Shown here in pieces: positions 51,947 to 62,915 of a stretch of DNA of 64,000 bases. The notes beneath the pieces were generated by a model. The model made no database searches. It saw only the letters and a list, made by a program, of their open reading frames with translations, and had not been told where the DNA came from. The DNA is taken from contig CALSFV010000041.1 in assembly GCA_943737045.1 (NCBI GenBank), positions 372,001 through 436,000 on the forward strand, given 5' to 3'. Every line of letters starts with the position of its first letter. Positions within the stretch are counted from its first letter, which is position 1. This stretch comes from Parapristionchus giblindavisi. Taxonomy: Eukaryota > Nematoda > Chromadorea > Rhabditida > Diplogasteridae. Made by a program: the position numbers and the translations under genes.

Positions 51947-54336
51947 ATGAGTTCATCATCATCGGATATTCCAATTGACTCAGAGAATCCATCCAAATCA
52001 TCATCGACCCAGTGTTTAGTTTGTCTATCTCAAGCTAAGCACACCCATCTAGGAGTACAGATCTGTAGAGCGTGTGCAGTGTTCTACAAGTATGTTTAAT
52101 TGTTACACAAATCTACTTTAAACTCTCCCCACTGGCTACTCTCTCCTATAATCTTTGGTTACGAGAGTGTGCACGAGGAGCTGAGCGTTTCAATTAGCTT
52201 ATCCCATTGAACTCATGATTTATTAAATAGTTAGAGCAAATGTAACCACTCTCATCATCTATCAGATAATTCATGAAAGAAATAGTGTATGAAAGGAAAA
52301 GAAATTGTGATGTTGATAATATTTATTCCTTCAGTTGATTTCTTTCATTATATTACAGGCGCTCTTTGAATCGAAAGCCATACGTATGTCGAGCGGGAAC
52401 TTCAAAATGCAGTTAGTTTCATTATGATACTTGTTTTAAGAAGTGATATCATACAATCAAATACACTTCAGAACATCGTTCAAAATGCAAACTCTGTCGG
52501 ATCTCTCATATCAAAAGAATCGTTGAAGGAAGTAAAAAGGAGAGTCCATCACTCCAGGGGGTAAGGGATATCTTCCAGTTATGGAGATGATCTAACTGAA
52601 TGCTTATTAAGGTAGCCGATCAAGACAATTCCATTATTGATCGACCTGTTAGTACTATTAAAATGGAAGCACCTCGACAGAATGAAGCGATAACGTGAGT
52701 ATTATGTCTTTTAAAGATATATTCTCAAAAGAAACCTTTTGAAAGATCACTTCTTTTGTTTTTTTTTTCGGCCAGTTGAGGAATAAAATAGTTGAGGAAT
52801 ACTAATCTAACGCTCCGCTCTCGAACTTTCTTTATCTATTGACCGTATAAAATACACTTGTTTATTTGGTACGAGAGTAGCCAACCACTGCCACAATGAA
52901 TTTCTTCGTTTAGAGAGAGAGCACCGATGAGAGAGTAGGTAGATCAGAGAGAGCGAGGAAGGAAAGGAGGAAAGAGTGGGGAGGAAAAAGATTAATCGAT
53001 AGTTCTTCCTCTGTTTAGCAGCAGTAGCAATGCAATTATGCAAGTATATTTTATACGGACAATACGAGAGATTTTGGTCGGAGTGTAAAAATTTAGATTT
53101 AGATAAAGGAAAAGGAAAGAAAGAAAAAAAGAAAAATCTTTATAAGTATAACATTTAAAAAATTCGTTTATTAGAAAATGATACAAAATATTTTAATAAT
53201 TACAGTATGACTCGAATGTTGTTTCCGTCCCAATTCAGCACCTCTACAGGACTAATTGATAGGCTTCGACAGAGTTATACGTAAGAACAATCTTTTTTTT
53301 TAAATATGTTTCAATCTGTAAGCTCGGATAACAGCAGTTAAATGATAATTTCGATGGAACTTAATAATTCTGTCTTTAAAACTTAAAGAAAAAAAAAGAC
53401 CTTTGAATATTTTCGAATGAGCAATAAATCTGCATAAGAATATATATTCATAAAGAGATTCGATAAAAATAATCGCAGTGAAAAGTATCAAAATATATTC
53501 ATAAGCTGAGACCACCGCGCTACTGCTGAATTTCGTGAAATTTTTAAGAACACGAGCTAATTTAAAACCCTCTGTTCTGGAAATGCTCTCTCGCTTTCTT
53601 TGTCTACGAGAGAGCGTTGCCAAAGTGAAGAAAAAAAATTAGCTCGGTGTATGCCATACCGTGTATTTAAAAATTAAATTATTTTATCTTTTTTTTCAAA
53701 CCTAATTATTATTAATATTATATAAAATTTGCAGTACTATGTGTTATTCACGCAGAACGGCAGAGATATCCATTGCCAATCCAGATATTCATCCATTATT
53801 CCTTGCAAGAGGAGAACTCGTGAGATTTACTATTAAAGGGTTCCAAAATATTTTAGCTTTATGTGGGTACAGAAATAATATGAAATTGAATGATAAATAT
53901 ATTTGGAATATATTATAGAAGCATAAATACAATCAACACTGTAGGCATAGTGGAATACTTTGAGCTTCTTGTCACAGTTCTAAAGCGACTAATAGTAAGG
54001 ATGCGCTCGCGATGTATTCCCCACCCTCCATTCACGCCCGACCTTGACTCACCCAATTATTTCCAGAAAGAGAAACACTTTAAGAAAAAAGATACTATAA
54101 AAATGAAGTGACCAAATTCTTTACCAACCATCCTCAGTTGTTCTACAGTGAACGTTTTGGATGATTATCAAAATGCACGTGGCTACCATTTCTAAATAGC
54201 TTTATGTACAATTGATTGTCTATAAAGAATTAACATGTCAAAATCGTGCAATCTTTATGGCTCAATTCGATAATAAATAAATAAATATAATAATAACAAT
54301 GTTAAAATGATGGAAATAGTACCCAAATTGGATATC

Positions 54337-54414
<78 letters not shown>

Positions 54415-56369
54415 TACAGCCCCTGCTACCATCCACACTCACCCTCTGCAATAAGTTTACGCAAATGACTACAAATGCAGAGTTCGACTTCTGCAACTCC
54501 TCTTTTCCCGAATTTTCTTCACTGAGTTTGCATCATCAGGTTCCATATTTTGGAAATTCTACTCTCAACGATTATTTCAGTGGCTGCTTATCAAGAATTT
54601 TCATCAGTCCTTTACGGCTTTAGAATCGGCTTATCGTGTCAATGAACTCTTCCCTAACCATCAATATATGTATGTATCCTATAATTTGTAATCTTTACCT
54701 TCAAATGAATCATTGTAGGTATTTCACAAGTCTGACCACCTATATGAGTCTTCAAAACATCGTAAACTTCTTGGACGAAAGTCCTGAAACCGAACGCAAG
54801 GAGTGTTCCATGTGAGTTAATTGCATGCTGAAGGAGATTTTGTTTCTTGTAAAACGTTGGTAGTTGAAGATTGAAAACAAAGAGAAAGAAAAGTTTTCCC
54901 ATTTTCAATTCGGGGCGAATAATTTTGGCCGATACTGTAGAAATAAAATTTTGTATGAAAATTGACCGAATAGAAAATTTGCTGATTAATTTAAGATAGG
55001 TTGGAAATTATTTATTTAACGTTATAAATTGACATTTAGTAGTCGAAATTTTGCTAATCTTATAGCTGCGTTGTTTGTTATTTTTTAAAAATGAATTTAA
55101 AAATAGTGAAAAAGTGTATACTTTCCGAACTATTTTTCAAATATTTATGAATTAGACGTCTAATCTGCTTTAGTAAATATTATTGTTGCTGTTAGTGTGT
55201 TGTGTTTTCCAGGTTCCTCACGGTGTTCCTCAAAAATGACGTCCAAGCATGCAGGGAGCAAGTAAAGAAAGCGAAGTTATCGCAAGACGAATTTCTCGCA
55301 TTGATTTGTCTTTCCTTCTGGAATATTGGTTAGTCAATTACGATAATATCATCCTTTTATTTTTTTTTGCGGTGTATCGATTTTGCGCTTATTGGAGCGG
55401 ATTTTAGAGGTATATCCATCAAACGATGAATGTAGCAGCTATATTAAACTTATTAAAAATAGGAAATGTTACTTTGAAACTCACCGTTAATTGTAGGCTC
55501 GTCTACAATAGAGATTGGTCAGAATGACGAGTTTTGAATTAACATCGTTTAAAGGGAGAGAAACAGAAATAGAAATGAAGAAACCAAATAACATTTTTAT
55601 TACATTTTTTACATTTGCATTTAATCACTTTATCAAGATCAACTAAGCGGTGGGTCACCGGATCTGTAGCCATATGAGATAGTTCTATTGGTCCTTGTTT
55701 CTTACAATGTTCATTAACTTGCATTAATCATGAAACATATTTAGAGTGTTCTCCAGCAGAAGACTTCATCGTAGAAATCGCCACTAAATATCGTTCGCGA
55801 ATTCTGAATGAGCTGCAATCCTTATACAAACAACAACAGTCATCGATTGTATGTGCAAATCGACTTGGAGAACTACTGTTAATAGTTGACACTATTATGG
55901 TGAGTAATTCATTCTATCTACAAATATTGCGAAAAAAAAGATTTGCTTTTTTAAAAGTTACTGAGGAAGTCATACCAAATAATATTACTATAACAGCAGC
56001 CCTAAAAGTATTTATCATTACTCAGACAACAGAAAAGTATATTCATACCACAAGATAACTAGAAAATACACTGTGGCTACACTCCATCGTTTATAAAGAC
56101 TACGACAAAGAATTTGAAATGATCATAGGGTATTCATTTTCGGTAGGTAAGACAATCGTTCGAATGCACAACAATTTATCGAAATTCAGTTCGAAATTCG
56201 CTCATAGTCAAAGCAAATGAAATGTATTACTAGTTTTCATTGATGAGAGAATATCCTTTGAGCCACTTATTTTCAGACGTGTGCATCAGTTATGCCGTAC
56301 AAGTTGAACATCCTAAGACTCCTAAACGATGATATAAAGAAGCTCGAAATGGATGCAATTGTAGATTAG
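51947..56369 (+). CDS. Nematode nuclear hormone receptor, tandem copy 1
   Basis: Twelve exons (51947-52089, 52359-52411, 52472-52560, 52612-52694, 53206-53280, 53735-53819, 54420-54539, 54581-54669, 54719-54811, 55213-55328, 55745-55899, 56277-56369) join in frame to 397 residues. Zinc finger 1 is CLVCLSQAKHTHLGVQICRA followed by CAVFYKR, the nematode P-box. Finger 2 (VCRAGTSKCKHRSKCKLCR) is four residues short between its second and third cysteines. The ligand-binding half has the nematode signature LALICLSFWNIE, helices FVEIATKYR-like and GELLLIVDTIM, ending in LNILRLLNDDIKKL. Such receptors are ligand- or orphan-type transcription factors in the nucleus. It is followed in tandem by a close paralogue with the same exon plan. 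The start gives a serine-rich leader; no earlier in-frame ATG fits. Confidence 0.92.
54339..54414. repeat. (AT)n microsatellite
   Basis: 76 bp of AT repeat with one interruption, ending 5 bp before exon 54420-54539 of the first nuclear receptor. It takes the place of the usual pyrimidine tract. Confidence 0.97.
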
Positions 56370-57405
56370 ATACTTCTTTGTTGTGTTTGTCATGTGTTTT
56401 TGTCTGATTAGCCATATAATGTAATCCTTCCACTGGTAGTCTCCCATAAGTGTATATACATAAAGTAATATCCAATACAGTCAACTTGTTGAAGAAAAGT
56501 TTTACACGGGAAGTGCAATCAACTCTTGGGAACCGGAAAATGATGAAATACGCATAAGTATGTATAAATCGATTGTCTAAATAGATGTATAGATTGTTTT
56601 CGAGGAATTTTAAAGAACACGTCGGCAAGAATAGATTGTTCGACAATTTATTGTTTTGCAGAAAGTGTAGAGCTTTCACATTAGAGTACCTTCCATATTC
56701 TTCGTTTTTGTCATTTTTCCATTTCCTTGAGCAGGATTTGAGTGGTTCGAGCAAGGTAATTGAGATAAAGTGAGAGATGAAGAGAACAAGATAACGAAAT
56801 CATTCGATGTAGGTCCGCTAGAAAAAGAGAAATTGCGATATTCTATAACTGTTCAATTGATATCTTCTCTTTCGTTATTCCCATATCCATCCCACTTTCT
56901 ATAGTTTCCATAATCTCTCCATCCCAATACATCGAATACTCGAACCACAAACACGTAGACTAATCTCTCTTTAACAATACATCGAATGAGGAGAAAATCG
57001 GAAAAAGAAAGATAATGAGGGCATATTTGAACTCAAACACAAATATTAGTTTGTTTGATCTCATTTGTTGACTGTACGCGCTGTTACTAAAATGATATTT
57101 AAAAGTTTCGAAGGCTGGTAAATAAATTCTAACGACGGTTCCCTTGCAATAAATATTTTGAACATAGTTAGCATTACTTCATCAAAACTTTCTACTTTGT
57201 GCTCATTGAAACATGTCTTATTTCGCATGTTTTCTCACAAAATACTCTCTACTCTCTGCATCTACATCTACATCTTACATCTCTCTCATCCCATTTTATG
57301 TCACTCTTGTGCATTATTGTGCTGTAGTGTGATGTAATGTGTCACTATCTCCGCCTTTTCATCGATTCAATCGGCTCTTACGTACTCTATGCGTGCACAA
57401 CAACA
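56370..57405. other. Intergenic between the two nuclear receptors
   Basis: About 1 kb without a recognised gene. A long open frame on the minus strand overlaps the last exon of copy 1 but has no recognisable motif. A CT-rich segment (57238-57300, ACTCTCTACTCTCTGCATC) precedes copy 2, similar in character to that before copy 1. Confidence 0.5.
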
Positions 57406-60400
57406 ATGGAACCTTCATCCTTATCGGCTATGTCATCATCCACTGACAATGACACTGCAATGTCTAATGACAATGATAGAGAATTGTCAAACGATCATGA
57501 TAAAACTACCTCGTACTCTCTGCGATGTCTAGTTTGCGATGCCCCTACCAAACACGCTCACGTGGGAGTCGAGATTTGTCGGGCGTGCGCCGTTTTTTAC
57601 AAGTAAGTTTCATGTTTTTATTGTTTATATATTTTCATACACTAAAAATACGTGAAACATTCGTTCGACTGCTTTACACTCACAGAAGAAATCCCTTAAA
57701 ATTATGAATTAATATATCTGCCTGACGGAATTATTTCCTCACCCGTGGAAAACTTTATTTTTCGATGTTCACTGCTATTCTTATTGTCCATCGCTGTGGT
57801 ATAGAAAATTAAATATTCCGTCATTTTCTCGCGCGTATCCTATAGGATATTATAATATGCAACGTTCATTACATACTCGCATAATAAAGTATTAGTGTTA
57901 TTAATGAGATCAAGCTTGCCAGAAAATGGTTAAGGATTTATAAATTTCAGAAGATCAATAGGTCGAAAGCCGTACGTTTGTCGAACAGGCTCTTCTGATT
58001 GCAGTTAGTCTTTAAATTTTATTTTATTATTTTGCATTTATCAACGAATTTATTTTTTAACACTTATTGTTATTCACGGCAGTATGAGGTGATACGAGAT
58101 TTATAGTTGTAGTATATAATATTATATTATTAGTTTAGCAAATTTTTAAATCGTTTAATCTGTTTTTTTGTGCATTCGATTCATTTCAGAAGATCGTGTA
58201 AAGTGCAAATTATGTAGAATATCGCAAATTCAGAAGATTATCGATGGAAGTAAGAAGAAGGCTTCACTCGTTCCAAGGGTATTTTATTATTTCTTACATG
58301 GAGATTACTATATTGAGCCACATCTGGGAAGCTCGATCGCCCTCCCGAAATAACTACGTCGCCTTTCGTTTTATGAACTGAACAAGCCAATAAAAATATG
58401 CTAATAGACACTATCGTTTACTGATGATTGCCACAGAAACACAAATTATTGGTTGACTATGGACAGTTTTCTCCAAAAAAAGTACAGAATCAAATCCGCC
58501 CGATTTTAAAATTATTCCCGCGAATTTCACCGCTTCTCATTACTACTTTTGATATACTAATACCAAATTCTACTAGCACATTTTAATGTTTATTACGCTG
58601 TTTTTCTTTATTAATCATGTTGGAATTAGTGACGATGATACACTTTCATTCATTAATACTTAGAAGATCTAGTGAAACCACTCTGTTCTAACTGTCACTG
58701 CCTATAAAATGGAGCATTTCAAATTCCCTTGTAGTATGTTTTTAAGTGTTCATAGCTGTTTCTGGTTCACTACTGACATGGTTATTCTATTACAACATAG
58801 ACATAGTAACGTAGTCATAATATTATACATGTTCAATATAAATGATTTTCTTTTTTAGGATCGTACTCCGCCTTCGACCGTCCAAACGCAAATGAAAATC
58901 GAAGATGACATTCCTATCGAGTATGGAAAACCGACGTGAGTTGGTCCAACTTAAAATGTTCGCCTACTTCGTCAAATTGAAAATGCTATTTATGAGTAGC
59001 AAAATAGTCAAATGTTCACTGAAACAAAGTCATTTCAATAATTGTGTTCAAATAGTGTGACCAAAACGTTCGGAATTCGCTTTGAGTGATTTTTAATAGG
59101 ATCAAAGTATATTTGCCGATTTCATCGCTAGTAATCATATACTAAGCATCATTTGATCTTTGATCTCTAATCACATTCAAGTTTCAATCGCCTTCTGCCC
59201 CTTTCAAATCTCATTTATTTCATGCTCGCTTTCTACTTCTCTTTTTTTAAACCTTTGTACTTATCATCTTTTACGACAAAATAAATGAATTGAATTCTTC
59301 CTCTCATCTCTTGATTAGAAATTAGTGTGTAAGATAAAGTAGTCTTATAATATCTTATCCTGTGTTCTGATTTCCAGAATTACTCGAATGTTATTCTCCT
59401 CGAGGCCCAGTTCGTGTATAGGATTGATCGATCGGCTAAGATTCAGTTATAAGTACGCCTTTCACTATTTTATCATTAAAATTCCCATCGATGTTGAGAA
59501 TCCATTTATTTTTTAATTTCAGTACAATGTGTTCAACACGAAGATCTGCCGAATTAGCCACAATGAGACCAGATCTTCATCCACTTTTTACTGCCTCTGG
59601 CGAGTTGGTGAGTACATCATTGATATTGTATTCGAATGTCGTTCGGACTTTACAATGTATCCTTCTTACAAATAGAGCAATTAAAAATTAGTAGTTTTTT
59701 GTATTCATCATACACGGAGAGATAAACTGTATTTAACACGTTTTAGGTATTACTTTTTCCAGTGTAGTTCCATTTTACACTTTTTCTCTGTATGTGCCAT
59801 CCTCTCTTTCTATATTATTTGTCGATCTTTGCACAGTATTCAGTCTTTTTTTAAATATTGATTATTTTCTTTCATTTTCAGCCCCTCTCAGCAGCTACTC
59901 TCACAACAACCAATCAATGCGTACGAATTCTGATGACTTCTCTTTTCGAATTTGCCGATCTTTCCTTTCCCGAATTCCGTCCAATGACTCTGGAACACAA
60001 GGTATACTATAAACTATTCAAAGTTCCAATGCATTATTTTCAGTGGTTTTTAGTACACAATTTTCTTCATGCATTTTTCGCGTTCGAATCGGCATATCGA
60101 GTTAGTGTACTCTTTCCAAATCACAGTATCATGTAAGCTAATTTCGCTCTTTATATTTTTTTCAAATAGAAATTTAATAGAATTATTATGTAATGATTGC
60201 AAGGAATGAATGAGACAATTTGAGGCAATTCACGGGACTTCTCACTTATATGGATACAGATAATGTAACTCAATATCTAGATGAATCAACAGACAAGAAT
60301 CGAGAGGAGAGTACGGTGTAGGTTGATGCTTCATCCCAGGGCTGTGCGGAAAATTGTTTTCGGAAAATTTCGGAAAACGGAAATTTTCCGAAATTATTTT

Positions 60401-61672
60401 TCGGAAAATTCGGAAAAAACGGAAAATTTCGGAAAAATAGAAAATTTTCCTCAAAATATATAAATTTTCGTGTTTAACAAAATTATTGTTTTATTCAAGT
60501 CATGAAAATCACAACATCAACAAAGAACAAGATCAAGAACATAATACAACAATAAATAATTAAAAGTCATAACCAAGGAAGGGGATGTTAGTAGCAAGGA
60601 AGAGCAATTGATGCAAATTACCGTATACTTGCATATTAAATATCACGAGTGGAATATCTCCCAAGCACCGTAATCATAAAAAAATCGATTTTCTTCTATT
60701 TTTCTTTAAAATTCGGAAAATTTTAAAGGTTCGGAAAAATTTTAAAAATTCGGAAAATTTTCCGACGGAAAAATTTTCCGATTTTTCTCGGAAAATTCGG
60801 AAAATCGGAAAATCGGAAAACGGAAAATGCACAGCCCTGCTTCATCCTATACAAATATACCATTTAAAAAAATGTAGTTAAATCATCGAAATACGAACAC
60901 TACAGGGAAATTTAATGACTGAAACTAATGGCTGTCTCGCACCCTTTAATATGAGGGTGCAGAACCACTGGAAGAATCCTTGAGAAATGACATGCAAATT
61001 AAATAGTCATTTGCAGATTTTTGAGACGATATCTGGACAATGATGTGAAATCATTCCGTGATCAAGTATCACAAGCTAGACTAACTGAAGAGGAATTCCT
61101 CACGGTCGTCTGTTTGTCTTTTTGGAATATTGGTTAGTTATCAGTTTAAGTTTAGGGCAATATTTTTGATGTAACCGGCACGAAATCATTGTTAAAATAA
61201 TATTGTCTTATTTGGGCTCATTTTCAAGGAATTATACGAGCGAATGGTGGTAGATTGGATTTGTTGAGTTTAGTTAGTTGGAACCACTCAGGAGTGGACT
61301 GTTGCATTTTTCGGCTTTTCATTTTACACTTTATTCTCTTTATTTCAGAATGTGGTTCGCATGATGAATTTCTGCTCAATATGGCTAGCAAATATCGACA
61401 GATGACACTGAATGAATTACACGATATTTACAAGCATACACAACAAAGTGCTGAATGTGCTTCCAGAGTCGGAGAATTAATGCTGATTGTAGACACCGGA
61501 TTGGTAGGCATATTCTGTTTATTTTGGAAAACAAAAGTAATCAATAAAGTGATTGCAGAGATGCGCTACAGCGATGCCGTGGAAACTCGAAATGCTGCGG
61601 CTCCTGAACTTCAAAAGCGATAGCAATCTTTGTATCTTCAAAAACGCCCCCAATCCATTACTCAAACAATGA
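57406..61672 (+). CDS. Nematode nuclear hormone receptor, tandem copy 2
   Basis: Twelve exons: 57406-57602, 57951-58003, 58190-58278, 58859-58935, 59378-59452, 59523-59607, 59882-60001, 60044-60132, 60225-60317, 61017-61132, 61349-61503 and 61559-61672 (TGA), 420 residues. Nine internal exons have exactly the same length as in copy 1 (53, 89, 75, 85, 120, 89, 93, 116, 155 bp). Finger 1 is CLVCDAPTKHAHVGVEICRA then CAVFYKR; finger 2 CRTGSSDCKDRVKCKLCR has the same shortened loop as copy 1. The ligand-binding half has LTVVCLSFWNIE and GELMLIVDTGL. An in-frame upstream ATG at 57337 would add 23 hydrophobic residues and is less likely. A hAT MITE fills the intron after exon 9. The fourth exon is two codons shorter than in copy 1, and the tail differs. 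Confidence 0.92.
60337..60839. mobile_element. 503-bp hAT-type MITE with 8-bp target duplication
   Basis: Termini CAGGGCTGTGC and GCACAGCCCTG, a standard hAT inverted end. Flanked by CTTCATCC at 60329-60336 and 60840-60847. Subterminal regions are packed with CGGAAAA/TTTTCCG repeats in both directions, presumably transposase binding sites. No coding capacity. It starts 20 bp after a splice donor of nuclear receptor copy 2. Confidence 0.95.
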
Positions 61673-62915
61673 ATGTACAATTGTTAAGAGTGAAAAAAAT
61701 GTGTTGAATACAACATCATTTGATGAAATTCAGAGTTGATTTCTGTGATAGCTTTAATTCATACCCTGGTTTTTTCAACCTAGTAGTTTACTTATATTTC
61801 CCACTAGCCGTAGACTTGCAAGTGCAAGTCTACGGCTAGTTAAACGGAAGTTTACTAGAAGTGGTGTATAATACGGTAATGCATTTCGTCAAATGTTCTT
61901 TCACTTGTAGTAAACTAGCAGTAAACTACTAGTCTGTGACGTCACGTAAGTAAACTACTAGTTTGGAAATACCAGAATAGTTTCATAGATTTTATTTGTG
62001 ATATTTTACATTTTTTTTTTGATTTTCGAGGTATTACGGTTAGTCCGTCCATTCACCCGAATAGATTGACCATATGTCCCATTATGAATGTTCATTATAT
62101 TTGTTCTATTGGACGTTCTTAATAAAGCAAAATTCAGTTTAGAAAACGAATCAACACAAGAATGAAATATCAAAAAAAATAATCTCGTTTGGGTTTTGAG
62201 AGATTAGCTGCAACAAAGCAAATAAAAATTTGCTTTATGTACATAATATTTCTGTGCGACTACATTAATAAGGACAAATAAACAATAGTGATAAGGACAA
62301 TAAATATAAATGATAAGTGAATTGTTCTGTATTTCAGATGGGTGCACGTTTTGAAATGCTATATTTTTATTTACGTGCAATAGTAAAAATAATATTTGAA
62401 GAAGGGGACCCTTGAGTTGGCATGACTGACTCCCGCCACGATAAGCATGACGAATATTGTTTATATTATATGGTAATTGGCGTAAGGGGCAATGAGAAAA
62501 TGAGAGAGCAAGTATGCAAATCGGATGGGCACTACATGGCTTGAAAGTTGTACTTTCAATGCGCATAGTGAGCTTTAAAACATATCGGGAATCAATATCA
62601 AATACGTCTTTCGATTCGTGCGGTGGATCTCTATCATTCTATACGAACATTCATATTACGATAAAACTTGAGGGTCTCCAACTTTAATGCGACGCACTTC
62701 TGAAATAGTAAACGACGCTTATGCATGTTTTCACAGTTCTATGCAAATATCCGATTTTTGATCCCTCTAAAAATCAAGATATTGTTTTTGCCATTCGAAA
62801 ATAGCATACATATAGACCGAAAATGTTCAAAATGTAAGTGTTTCTAATTTCTGGTAGTAGACGACAGGCATGTATTGTTAATAATTAACAATTTATCCAA
62901 TATACAAGCAGTTTA
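61673..62915. other. Intergenic, nuclear receptor copy 2 to Spinster transporter
   Basis: Convergent 3' ends of two genes. A MITE lies at 61766-61975; the rest is AT-rich and has no convincing coding frame. Confidence 0.5.
61766..61975. mobile_element. 210-bp MITE with a perfect internal palindrome
   Basis: 29-bp terminal inverted repeats, 26 matches, at 61766-61794 and 61947-61975, both containing CTAGTAGTTTACTTA. Inside, 61803-61820 and 61823-61840 are perfectly complementary (18 bp each, 2-bp loop), bounded by ACTAG and CTAGT. The TAGTAGTTTAC word recurs several times. The target duplication is not clear. Confidence 0.8.

Noticed and set aside
55539..55724. Minus-strand frame with KCKCKKCNKN cysteine cluster
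   Set aside because: Inside an intron of nuclear receptor copy 1, single short frame, no family recognised; it could be a gene relic, but support is too weak to list.
56290..56754. 154-codon frame on the minus strand
   Set aside because: It overlaps the last exon of the first nuclear receptor antisense; no motif, no splice context, and composition looks random.
62204..62566. 120-codon minus-strand frame
   Set aside because: No recognisable motif and no splice partner in an intergenic AT-rich stretch.
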